A stretch of DNA of 41,982 nt. Origin: Rhodocyclales bacterium (GTDB lineage: Bacteria > Pseudomonadota > Gammaproteobacteria > Burkholderiales > Rhodocyclaceae). Numbering within the stretch: position 1 is the first letter of the stretch; every line of letters begins with the position of its first letter. A model generated the notes under the pieces. The model searched no databases. It saw nothing but the letters and a program-made list of their open reading frames with translations, and was not told the DNA's origin. The position numbers and the translations under genes were made by a program. Below, piece after piece: positions 1-7,594 of this stretch. Location: NCBI GenBank assembly GCA_003105015.1, contig PQAF01000015.1, positions 1 to 41,982 on the forward strand, given 5' to 3'.

Positions 1-35
1 GGTTCGCCGGACGGCGCAATGGGTTTGTCGGTCAT
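1..35 (-). CDS. Possible 5' end of a gene cut by the window edge
   Basis: On the minus strand an ATG at 35-33 opens a frame reading MTDKPIAPSGE with no stop before the window edge. A GAGG stretch lies just upstream as a possible ribosome binding site. Only 11 codons are visible, so neither the reality of the gene nor its product can be judged. It would continue in the same direction as the ion-transport run to its right. Confidence 0.3.
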   Translation of the reverse strand, partial: MTDKPIAPSGE

Positions 36-130
36 GGCATGCCTCGACGTGTGCAGGTGACACGCACATCTTACTCCCGCCCCGCGCGCCGTCCTCCGGG
101 GACTGACTTTTGCCGCCGCCCGTTCCGGCT

Positions 131-1780
131 TCAGTGCGCGACGTTCCGCTCCGCCTTTTCCATGGCGGGGGCGGGGTCGTGGGCGGGGACGGCGCCGCCC
201 GCCAGCATGCGCGCCGCCTTGGCGATCTGCTGCGCGGCGCGGCGCAGGGCGCTGGCGGCGCGCAGGCGCGCATCCATGTCGGTGACGGCGAGGCGGTCCT
301 GTGCGCCCGCCTCCAGCAGTTCCGCCTTGAGTTCCTGGTAGTCGGCCTCGAAGCCGTCGAGCGCGGCATCGATCTCGGCGGGCGAGGCGGGCGGGGCGGC
401 CGGATCGCAGCGGGCGAAGAGGGCCTCGGCCTGCCGCCGGAAGTCCTCGTGGCCGGCGGGGAAATCGCCGGCTTCCGATTCGGCGGCGGCAGCGGCGGCT
501 TCCTGCGCCTGGTCGGCCGCCGTCTCGTAGTAGCGGGCCACGCGCAGGATCTGCGGCAGGCGCGCGGCGCTGTCCTGCGACAGGGTGGCGCGGGAGAGGC
601 GGGCGATGAAGTCGGCGATGGCCAGGTTGAGGCGGTCGACGATCCGCTCGTCGCGCGCCAGCGACGCGCGATCGCCGCCGGCGCCGGCCGCGGCGGCGCG
701 CGCCATGCGCAGGGCGATGCCGCCCATGCGCCGCACTTCCTGGCCGAGCGCGTCGAGCGCCAGGGCCGGCACCGCCAGCACGGTCTGGTCGAGGTGGCGC
801 GGCCGCGCCTCGTCTTCCTCGGCGGTGCGGAAGCGGGCCTCGAGGAAACCGGTCAGCCATCCGGCCAGCGGCCAGATCAGCGCGACGCCGAGCAGGTTGA
901 AGGCGGTGTGGAACAGCGCCAGCTTGGCGGCCGGCGCCGAGTCGAGCCCGAGCGCCGCGCGCAGCATGCCGAGCGCGGCGAGCAGCCAGGGCAGCAGCAG
1001 CAGGGCGACGGCGGCGGTGAGGACGTTGAAGAGGACGTGCGCCGCCGCCGCCCGCTTTGCGTTCGAGGTGGCGCCGACGGTGGCGATGACCGCCGTCACG
1101 GTGGTGCCGACGTTGGCGCCGATGACCACCGCCGCGGCGTCGTCGACGCCGAGCATGCCGCCCTGCGCGGCGGTGAAGGCCAGCACGAGGGCGGCGGCGG
1201 AGGCCTGCATCAGCACCGTCATCAGGACGCCGACCAGCACCAGGGCGAGGACGCCGAGCGGGCCGTCCCATTGCGGCAGGGTGAAGCCGTCGGCGACGCC
1301 GGAGAAGGCGTCCTTGAGCAGGTCGATGCCGAGGAACAGCACGCCGAAGCCGGCCACGGCGGTGCCGAGCGCGCCGCGCCGGCCGCCCTCCCCCGTCAGG
1401 CGCAGCAGCATGCCGAGGCCGATCAGCGGCAGCGCCAGCAGTGCGATATCGAACTTCAGGCCGACCAGCGCCACCAGCCAGCCGGTCATGGTGGTGCCGA
1501 CGTTGGCGCCGAACAGCACCCACAGCGACTGGCCGAGCGTGAGCAGGCCGGCGTTCACGAAGCCGATGGTGGCGACGGTGACGGCGCTGGAGGACTGCAC
1601 GAGGATGGTGACCAGCGCGCCGGAGGCGAGCCCGCGCAGCCGCGTCTTCGTCGAGCGGGCGAGGGTGCGCTCCAGCGCCGGGCCGGCGGCAAGCTTGAGG
1701 CCGTCGGTCATCAGTCCCATGCCGAGCAGGAACAGGCCGACGCCGCCGGCCAGTCCGCCGACGAGGGCGAGGCCGCTCAC
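131..1780 (-). CDS. Na/Pi cotransporter family protein with PhoU-like tail
   Basis: A 549-residue inner-membrane protein of the NptA/YjbB type, expected to couple Na+ entry to phosphate transport. The N-terminal ~310 residues are hydrophobic and contain the duplicated signature: VQSSSAVTVA near residue 62 and a second, degenerate MQASAA near 190, each followed by a GANVGTT segment (about residues 91 and 222). The C-terminal ~200 residues are helical and polar, as in the PhoU-like domain common in this family. Its ATG overlaps the mrpG stop by 4 bp, so it is the last gene of the Mrp operon. The Na+ link to Mrp is a plausible functional reason. The exact substrate (phosphate, possibly arsenate) is inference. 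Confidence 0.85.
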   Translation of the reverse strand: MSGLALVGGLAGGVGLFLLGMGLMTDGLKLAAGPALERTLARSTKTRLRGLASGALVTILVQSSSAVTVATIGFVNAGLLTLGQSLWVLFGANVGTTMTGWLVALVGLKFDIALLALPLIGLGMLLRLTGEGGRRGALGTAVAGFGVLFLGIDLLKDAFSGVADGFTLPQWDGPLGVLALVLVGVLMTVLMQASAAALVLAFTAAQGGMLGVDDAAAVVIGANVGTTVTAVIATVGATSNAKRAAAAHVLFNVLTAAVALLLLPWLLAALGMLRAALGLDSAPAAKLALFHTAFNLLGVALIWPLAGWLTGFLEARFRTAEEDEARPRHLDQTVLAVPALALDALGQEVRRMGGIALRMARAAAAGAGGDRASLARDERIVDRLNLAIADFIARLSRATLSQDSAARLPQILRVARYYETAADQAQEAAAAAAESEAGDFPAGHEDFRRQAEALFARCDPAAPPASPAEIDAALDGFEADYQELKAELLEAGAQDRLAVTDMDARLRAASALRRAAQQIAKAARMLAGGAVPAHDPAPAMEKAERNVAH

Positions 1781-2085
1781 CGGTCGTCTTTCCGGCGCTG
1801 CCGGTGCAGCGCCGCCTTGGCCAGCACGTGGGCGGAGACCGGCGCGGAGATGAAGAGGAACACCAGCACGGCGATCTCGTGCAGGCTGAGCCCCGGTGCC
1901 GTCGTGCTGAAGTGCAGGGACGAGGCCAGCACCATGGCGCCGACGCCGAGCGTGGTGGCCTTGGTCGGGCCGTGCAGCCGCGTGAAGAAGTCCGGCAGCC
2001 GCGCCAGCCCGATCGAACCGAGCAGGGCGAAGGCGGCGCCGACGAGGATCAGCAGCGAGACGATGGTTTCGACAGCCGGGTTCAT
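1777..2085 (-). CDS. mrpG: Mrp-type Na+(K+)/H+ antiporter subunit G
   Basis: A 102-residue membrane protein with three predicted helices, the usual size for MrpG/MnhG/PhaG. The segment LLGSIGLARLPDFFTRLHGP is typical of the family: a glycine-rich first helix followed by RLPDFFTRLH. The ATG at 2085 overlaps the mrpF stop by 4 bp, which fixes the start; a longer frame from 2289 lies inside mrpF. It is one of the small subunits needed for assembly of the large antiporter complex. Confidence 0.92.
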   Translation of the reverse strand: MNPAVETIVSLLILVGAAFALLGSIGLARLPDFFTRLHGPTKATTLGVGAMVLASSLHFSTTAPGLSLHEIAVLVFLFISAPVSAHVLAKAALHRQRRKDDR

Positions 2086-2351
2086 TCGATGATGTCTCCG
2101 CGCAGCAGGTACTTGGCCAGCGCCACGGTGCCGACGAAGCCCATCACGGCGAGGATCAGCGCCGCCTCGAAATAGGCGCTGCTGCCGGCGCGCACGCCGA
2201 ACAGCACCAGCAGGGCGATGGCGTTGATGGTCATCGTGTCGAGCGCGAGGATGCGGTCGGTGGCGTCCGGGCCGCGCACGAGGCGCCACAGGTTCAGCGT
2301 CATGGCCAGTCCGATGAGGACGAAGCCGGTTTCGATGGCGAAGTTCAGCAT
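2082..2351 (-). CDS. mrpF: Mrp antiporter subunit F
   Basis: An 89-residue, three-helix membrane protein. The family hallmark GPDATDRILALDTM (around residues 27-40), usually written RGPxxxDRxxxxD, is clear. Its start overlaps the end of mrpE by 7 bp, and its stop overlaps the mrpG start. The complete set A to G in fixed order leaves little doubt about identity. Confidence 0.93.
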   Translation of the reverse strand: MLNFAIETGFVLIGLAMTLNLWRLVRGPDATDRILALDTMTINAIALLVLFGVRAGSSAYFEAALILAVMGFVGTVALAKYLLRGDIIE

Positions 2352-2833
2352 GCGAAGACCTCCTTCAGCGGCGCTTCGTAGCGCGCCTTGATGGCGGCGG
2401 CGAGCGCCTGCGGATCGGGTGCGTCGAGGGCGTGCAGCGAGAGCACCCAGCGGGTTTGATCGACGTCGATGGAGACCGTTCCCGGCGTCAGCGAAACGAT
2501 GCTGGCGAGGATCGTCGCGGCGAAGGGATCGCGCAGGTCGAGCGGCACCTCGACGAAGGCCGGCTGCAGGCGCGAGAGCGGGCCGAGGACGCGGCGCGCC
2601 ACCGCCGCGTTGGCGACGACGATGTCGAGGGCCACCCGCGCGGCGAGGCGCAGGGCGACGCCGGGGCGCTGCAGGCGCGGCGTGTCCGGCCAGAACCGCC
2701 GCGTGACCGCCGGCAGCAGCACGGCGAGCAGCGCGCCGACGGCGAGCGCGCCGACGGACGCGGCGTTGCTCAGCGCCGCCCAGAGCAGGAAGATGGCGGC
2801 GGACAGGGCCGGATGCGGGAGCAGGCGTTTCAT
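2345..2833 (-). CDS. mrpE: Mrp antiporter subunit E
   Basis: A 162-residue protein with two or three N-terminal membrane helices followed by a soluble domain, as in MrpE/MnhE/PhaE. The conserved middle segment, with LASIVSLTPGTVSIDVD near residues 110-126, matches the family. The ATG at 2833 overlaps the mrpD stop by 4 bp. A longer upstream frame to 3250 is an mrpD shadow. Confidence 0.92.
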   Translation of the reverse strand: MKRLLPHPALSAAIFLLWAALSNAASVGALAVGALLAVLLPAVTRRFWPDTPRLQRPGVALRLAARVALDIVVANAAVARRVLGPLSRLQPAFVEVPLDLRDPFAATILASIVSLTPGTVSIDVDQTRWVLSLHALDAPDPQALAAAIKARYEAPLKEVFAC

Positions 2834-4359
2834 GGTCGCCTCTGCCGCCAGATCGAGCGGGTGTCCTTGCCCAGCACGGCGGCGATGTAGGCCTTCGGCG
2901 CGTGCAGCTGGGCGGCGGCGCGCGCCGTGTAGTCCGCCACCGGCCGCGCGAACAGCGCCAGCAGCGGACCGGCGGCGACGAGCAGGGCGATGGCCGTGCC
3001 GCGCCGCCAGCCGGCGGCCGGCGCCGCCGGCGCCGCCAGGTCCGTCTTGCGATCCCAGAACAGGCGGCTGCCGTTGCGCGCCAGCGAGGCCATGACGAGG
3101 AAGCCCGCCAGCAGCAGCACGGTCCATACCATCGTTGCGGCGGGTGTCCCGCGGAAGGCTTCGAGCAGCATCAGCTTGCCGATGAAGCCGGAGAAGGGCG
3201 GCAGCCCGGCGGCAGTCACGGCGGCGACCAGGAAGCCCAGCGCCAGCCACGGCGCCGCCGGCGCCGGTCCCGGCTGGAAGGCGTCGGACGCATTGCCGCG
3301 CCGTTCCGCGATGCGCTCCGCCAGCAGGAAGAAGGCGGCGCCGGCGAGGGTGGACTGGACGAGGTAATACAGCGCCGCCGCGGTGAGGTCGACGCCGGCC
3401 AGCGCGGGCACGGCCAACAGGGCGCCGGCGGAGCCGAGCACCAGCCAGGCGGCGAGCTCGCGCAGCCGTCCGGCGGCGAGCGCGCCGAGGGCGGCGAAGA
3501 GCACGGTGGCCAGCGCCAGCGGCATCAGCCAGCCGGCGAGCAGGTCGGCGGTGGCCGCCGCCGGGGCGAAGGCGACGACCTGCACGCGCAGGAGGGCGAC
3601 GATGCCGACCTTGGTCATGATGGCGAAGAGGGCCGCCACCGGCGCGCCGGCGGCGGCATAGCTCATCGGCAGCCAGAAGGAGAGCGGCAGCAGCGCCGCC
3701 TTGAGGGCGAACACGGCGACGAGCAGCGCGGCGGCGAGCCGCACCGGCGCGAAGTCGTCCCCGAGGCCGTTCAGGCGCAGCGCCACGTCGGCGAGATTGA
3801 GCGTGCCCAGCGTGCCGTAGAGCATGCCCAGCGCGATCAGGAACAGCGCCGAGCCGGCGAGGTTGAGCACGACGTAGGCGAGTCCGGCGCGCGTGCGGGC
3901 GAGGCCGCCGCCGTGGGCCAGCAGCGCATAGGAGGCGAGCAGCATCACCTCGAAGAAGACGAACAGGTTGAACAGGTCGCCGGTGAGGAAGGCGCCCTGC
4001 AGGCCGACGATCTGCAACTGGAAGAGCGCATGGAAATGGCGGCCGCGGGCATCGAAGCCGTGGCCGGCATGCAGCAGGCTGACGGCGGCGAGCAGCGCCG
4101 TCAGCAGCGTCATGCCGGCGGCGAGGCGGTCCGCCGCCAGCACGATGCCGAACGGCGCCGGCCAGTCGCCGAGGGCGTAGACCAGGATCTCGCCGCGGTC
4201 GGCCAGCAGCGTCAGCCAGGCGGCGGCGGCGATGCCGGCCAGGGCCGCGGCGAGGCCGACGCCGCGCTGGAAGGCGAGCCCGCGGCCGGTGCCGGCCATC
4301 AGCACGAGCGCCGCCGCGAAGGGGATCAGGATCGGCAGGATCGGGGCGTGTGCCGTCAC
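2830..4359 (-). CDS. mrpD: Mrp antiporter subunit D (NuoN/NuoM-like)
   Basis: A 509-residue polytopic protein of the proton-translocating antiporter family shared with complex I NuoL/M/N. Visible family features are the LFNLFVFFEVMLLASYALL stretch near residue 130, the conserved Glu in it, and the KAALLPLSFWLP segment near residue 220 with the conserved Lys. The start codon is GTG at 4359, overlapping the mrpC stop by 4 bp. MrpD works with MrpA as an ion-translocating core subunit. The surrounding A-C-E-F-G genes rule out an orphan complex I subunit. Confidence 0.93.
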   Translation of the reverse strand: MTAHAPILPILIPFAAALVLMAGTGRGLAFQRGVGLAAALAGIAAAAWLTLLADRGEILVYALGDWPAPFGIVLAADRLAAGMTLLTALLAAVSLLHAGHGFDARGRHFHALFQLQIVGLQGAFLTGDLFNLFVFFEVMLLASYALLAHGGGLARTRAGLAYVVLNLAGSALFLIALGMLYGTLGTLNLADVALRLNGLGDDFAPVRLAAALLVAVFALKAALLPLSFWLPMSYAAAGAPVAALFAIMTKVGIVALLRVQVVAFAPAAATADLLAGWLMPLALATVLFAALGALAAGRLRELAAWLVLGSAGALLAVPALAGVDLTAAALYYLVQSTLAGAAFFLLAERIAERRGNASDAFQPGPAPAAPWLALGFLVAAVTAAGLPPFSGFIGKLMLLEAFRGTPAATMVWTVLLLAGFLVMASLARNGSRLFWDRKTDLAAPAAPAAGWRRGTAIALLVAAGPLLALFARPVADYTARAAAQLHAPKAYIAAVLGKDTRSIWRQRRP

Positions 4360-4682
4360 TTTCCGCCTCCGGCGTCCACGTGGTCGTCGCCCGATTCGGC
4401 CAGCGCGCGCAGCGCCAGCATGACGAGATAGGCGGTCATGCCGAAGCCGATGACGATGGCGGTGAGCACCAGCGCCTGCGGCAGCGGGTCGGTGTAGAAA
4501 GCCCCGTCCCGGATCAGCGGCGGCGCGCCGGTCACCAGGCGGCCGCTGGCGAAGAGGAACAGGTTCACCGCATAGGAGAGCAAAGTCAGTCCCAGCACCA
4601 CGGCGAAGGTGCGCGCGCGCAGCAGCAGGAACACGCCGCAGGCGGTCAGCGTGCCGATGGCGATGGCGAGCAGCGCTTCCAT
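4356..4682 (-). CDS. mrpC: Mrp antiporter subunit C (NuoK-like)
   Basis: A 108-residue, three-helix protein homologous to complex I NuoK. It carries the typical LSYAVNLFLFASG segment near residue 37 and PLPQALVLTAIVIGFGMTA near residue 67 (P-Q-A-L-V-L-T-A-I-V-I is a family signature). Its ATG shares one base with the mrpA stop (TGATG), so the pair is translationally coupled. Confidence 0.93.
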   Translation of the reverse strand: MEALLAIAIGTLTACGVFLLLRARTFAVVLGLTLLSYAVNLFLFASGRLVTGAPPLIRDGAFYTDPLPQALVLTAIVIGFGMTAYLVMLALRALAESGDDHVDAGGGK

Positions 4683-7480
4683 CAGGCGGCCTCCGCGTCG
4701 CGGCGCGACAGGCGGCCGAGCCCGCTCAGCACCATCAGCACCGCGGTGACGACGACGATGTAGACGCCGAGGTCGAACAGCAGCGCCGAGGCGATCTCCA
4801 CCTCGCCGATCAGCGGCAGGCCGAGGTGGCCGTGGGCGCTGGTGAGGAAGGGCCGGTCGAACAGCCAGCTCGCCGCGCCGGTGCCGGCGGCGGCGGCGAG
4901 GCCCAGCGCGAGCAGCGCGGGCGTGCGCCGCGGCAGGCGCGGCCGGGCGAAGTCGATGCCGGCGGCGAGGTACTGCAGGATCAGGGCGACGCCGGTCACC
5001 AGCCCGGCGACGAAGCCGCCGCCGGGCAGGTTGTGCCCGCGCAGGAAGAGGAAGGCGGAGACCGCCAGCGCCAGCGGCAGCAGCGGGCGCATCAGCATCT
5101 GCAGGAACAGCGGGTGGCGCTCGCCGCTCCACGCGCGGCCCTCGGCATCGGCCGCCGGCGCCGTCAGGGCGAGGCGGTCGAGCAGCGCATGCGCGGCCAG
5201 CCCGACCATCGCCAGCACGGTGATCTCGCCCAGCGTGTCGAAGCCGCGGAAGTCCACCAGGATGACGTTCACCACGTTGGTGCCGCCGCCGCCGGGCACG
5301 GACTGCTCGAGGTAGTAGGCCGACACGGTCTCGAGCGGCGACGTCAGCAGCGCCCAGGCGGCGGCGCCGAAGCCGCCGCCGGCGGCAGCCGCGAGCAGGG
5401 CATCGCGCGCGAGCCGCACGCGGCCGGGCTCCGGCGGCGATTCCTGCGGCAGGTAGTGCAGGGCGAGCAGCAGCAGGACGATGGTGACCACCTCCACGGC
5501 GAGCTGGGTCAGCGCCAGGTCGGGCGCCGAGAAGCGCTCGAAGGTGAGCGCCACGATCAGGCCGACGACGCTCATCAGCACGATGGCGGTGATCCGGCGC
5601 CGGTGCAGCACGGTCGCGCCGACGGCGGCGAGCACCAGCGCCGCCAGCGCCCACAGGCCGGCGGCGTCGGCCGGCAGCATGACGACGCGCTCGCCTTCGC
5701 CCGGCGCCGCCGAGTGCCAGGCCCAGCCGCCGAGCGCCAGGGCGAAGGCGACGAAGAGCATGGCGTAGCGCTGCAGCGAGCCGTTGTCCGCCCGGCCGAC
5801 GGCGGCGCGGGCGAAGGCCACCAGCCGCTCGTAGAAGCGCTCGAAGGCGATGCGCGCGTGCAGCGAGGGCAGGCGCTCGTAGAGGGCGAACAGCGGCTGC
5901 CGCAGGGCATAGACCAGCACGCCGCCGGCCAGCGCCGCCAGGCTCATGACGAAGGGCATGTTGAAGCCGTGCCACAGCGCCAGCCGGAATTCCGGCAGCG
6001 GCCCCTGCAGCACCGCGCCCGCCGCCGCCCGGAGCAGCGGCGCCACGCTCCACTCCGGGAAGATGCCGACCAGCAGGCAGGCCACCACCAGCACCTCGAT
6101 CGGCGCGCGCAGCCAGCGCGGCGGCTCGTGCGGCTGGCGCGGCAGGTCGATGGGCGCGCCGTTGAAGAAGACGTCGTGGATGAAGCGCGCGGAGTAGGCC
6201 ACCGCCAGCACGCCGGCCAGGGTGGCGAACAGCGGCAGCAGCCAGCCGACTTCGTCGAAGGCCGGGTGGCCGATGGTCTCGGCGAAGAACATCTCCTTGC
6301 TGAGGAAGCCGTTGGCCAGCGGCACGCCGGCCATGGCGCCGGCGGCGACGATGGCCAGGGTGGCGGTGATCGGCATGATGCGGAAGAGGCCGTTCACCTT
6401 GCGCATGTCGCGCGTGCCGCACTCGTGGTCGACGATGCCGGCGGCCATGAACAGGGAGGCCTTGAAGATGGCGTGGTTGATGATGTGGAAGACGCCGGCG
6501 ACCACCGACAGCGGCGTGTCGAGGCCGAACAGCAGGGTGATCAGGCCGAGGTGGCTGGTCGTCGAATACGCCAGCAGGCCCTTCAGGTCGTGGCGGAACA
6601 GCGCCACCCAGGCCGAATACACCAGGGTCGTCGCGCCGACGCCGCCGACGATGTAGAACCACGCGTCGCTGCCCGACAGCGCCGGATGCAGCCGCGCCAG
6701 CAGGAAGACGCCGGCCTTCACCATCGTCGCCGAATGCAGGTAGGCCGACACCGGCGTCGGCGCCGCCATGGCATTGGGCAGCCAGAAGTGGAAGGGGAAC
6801 TGCGCCGACTTGGTGAAGGCGCCGGCGAGCACCAGCAGCAGCATCGGCAGGTAGAGGCCGTGGCCGCGGATCTTCTCGCCGCTCGCCAGCACGGCGGACA
6901 GCTCGAAGCTGCCGGCGATGTGGCCGAGCAGCAGCACGCCGGCGAGCAGCGCCAGGCCGCCGGCGCCGGTCACCGCCAGCGCCATGCGCGCGGCGATGCG
7001 CGAGTCGTGCAGCTCGCGCTTGTAGGCGATGAGCAGGAAGGAGGCCAGGCCGGTGATTTCCCAGAAGACGACCAGCAGCAGGAGGTTTTCCGACAGGGCG
7101 ATGCCGAGCATGGCCGCCATGAACAGCGTCAGCAGGCTGAAAAAGCGGCCGAGGCGGTCGGCGACCGGCAGGTAGTAGTGGGCGTAGAGCACCACCAGCA
7201 GGCCGATGCCGAGGATGAGCAGCGCGAAGAGCATGCCGAGGCCGTCCAGGCGCAGGGCAAGATCGAGGCCGTGCGCCGGCAGCCAGGCGAGGCGCGCGAC
7301 GACCGTTTCGCCGGCGAACGCCGGCGGCAGCAGCGGCGCGAGCAGCGCCAGGCACAGCGCCATCGTGCCGGCGCAGGCCCAGGCCGCCGCGGCGCGGCCG
7401 AGGCGGGCGGCGGCCAGCGGCAGCGGCACGCCGGCGAAGGCGGCGGCAAGGGCGAGGAACAGGAGGCTCGAATCGGTCAC
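4682..7480 (-). CDS. mrpA: Mrp antiporter subunit A fused to B
   Basis: A 932-residue membrane protein. Residues ~1-700 match MrpA (NuoL-like antiporter core): FWEITGLASFLLI near 140 and HFWLPNAMAAPTPVSAYLHS near 235 are typical proton-translocating motifs. The last ~200 residues are an MrpB domain (GGTNVVNVILVDFRGFDTLGE near 725; LPGGGFVAGLV near 820). The AB fusion is the arrangement of group 2 Mrp operons. The start is GTG at 7480; only a weak purine-rich site precedes it. First gene of the Mrp run; 114 bp separate it from the P-type ATPase, with no clear terminator. Expected role: Na+ or K+ export against H+, supporting alkali and salt tolerance. Confidence 0.94.
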   Translation of the reverse strand: MTDSSLLFLALAAAFAGVPLPLAAARLGRAAAAWACAGTMALCLALLAPLLPPAFAGETVVARLAWLPAHGLDLALRLDGLGMLFALLILGIGLLVVLYAHYYLPVADRLGRFFSLLTLFMAAMLGIALSENLLLLVVFWEITGLASFLLIAYKRELHDSRIAARMALAVTGAGGLALLAGVLLLGHIAGSFELSAVLASGEKIRGHGLYLPMLLLVLAGAFTKSAQFPFHFWLPNAMAAPTPVSAYLHSATMVKAGVFLLARLHPALSGSDAWFYIVGGVGATTLVYSAWVALFRHDLKGLLAYSTTSHLGLITLLFGLDTPLSVVAGVFHIINHAIFKASLFMAAGIVDHECGTRDMRKVNGLFRIMPITATLAIVAAGAMAGVPLANGFLSKEMFFAETIGHPAFDEVGWLLPLFATLAGVLAVAYSARFIHDVFFNGAPIDLPRQPHEPPRWLRAPIEVLVVACLLVGIFPEWSVAPLLRAAAGAVLQGPLPEFRLALWHGFNMPFVMSLAALAGGVLVYALRQPLFALYERLPSLHARIAFERFYERLVAFARAAVGRADNGSLQRYAMLFVAFALALGGWAWHSAAPGEGERVVMLPADAAGLWALAALVLAAVGATVLHRRRITAIVLMSVVGLIVALTFERFSAPDLALTQLAVEVVTIVLLLLALHYLPQESPPEPGRVRLARDALLAAAAGGGFGAAAWALLTSPLETVSAYYLEQSVPGGGGTNVVNVILVDFRGFDTLGEITVLAMVGLAAHALLDRLALTAPAADAEGRAWSGERHPLFLQMLMRPLLPLALAVSAFLFLRGHNLPGGGFVAGLVTGVALILQYLAAGIDFARPRLPRRTPALLALGLAAAAGTGAASWLFDRPFLTSAHGHLGLPLIGEVEIASALLFDLGVYIVVVTAVLMVLSGLGRLSRRDAEAA

Positions 7481-7594
7481 CGGTAATGGCGGCTTCTTGT
7501 CGGGGCGACCCCATTCTCGCCGAGGCGGTGCGCAGGGGCAAGCCGCTCAGGAAAACCTGCGCCGGCCCTTCGGAAAAATCGAAGCGTGTCCCGG

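Noticed and set aside
110..2092. 660-codon plus-strand frame at the left end
   Set aside because: Antisense to the Na/Pi cotransporter and mrpG; low-complexity Gly/Arg/Glu composition typical of high-GC shadows.
2830..7480. Complex I (nuo) subunits
   Set aside because: The large subunits resemble NuoL/N, but the fixed order AB-C-D-E-F-G and the presence of MrpB, E, F and G identify an Mrp antiporter.
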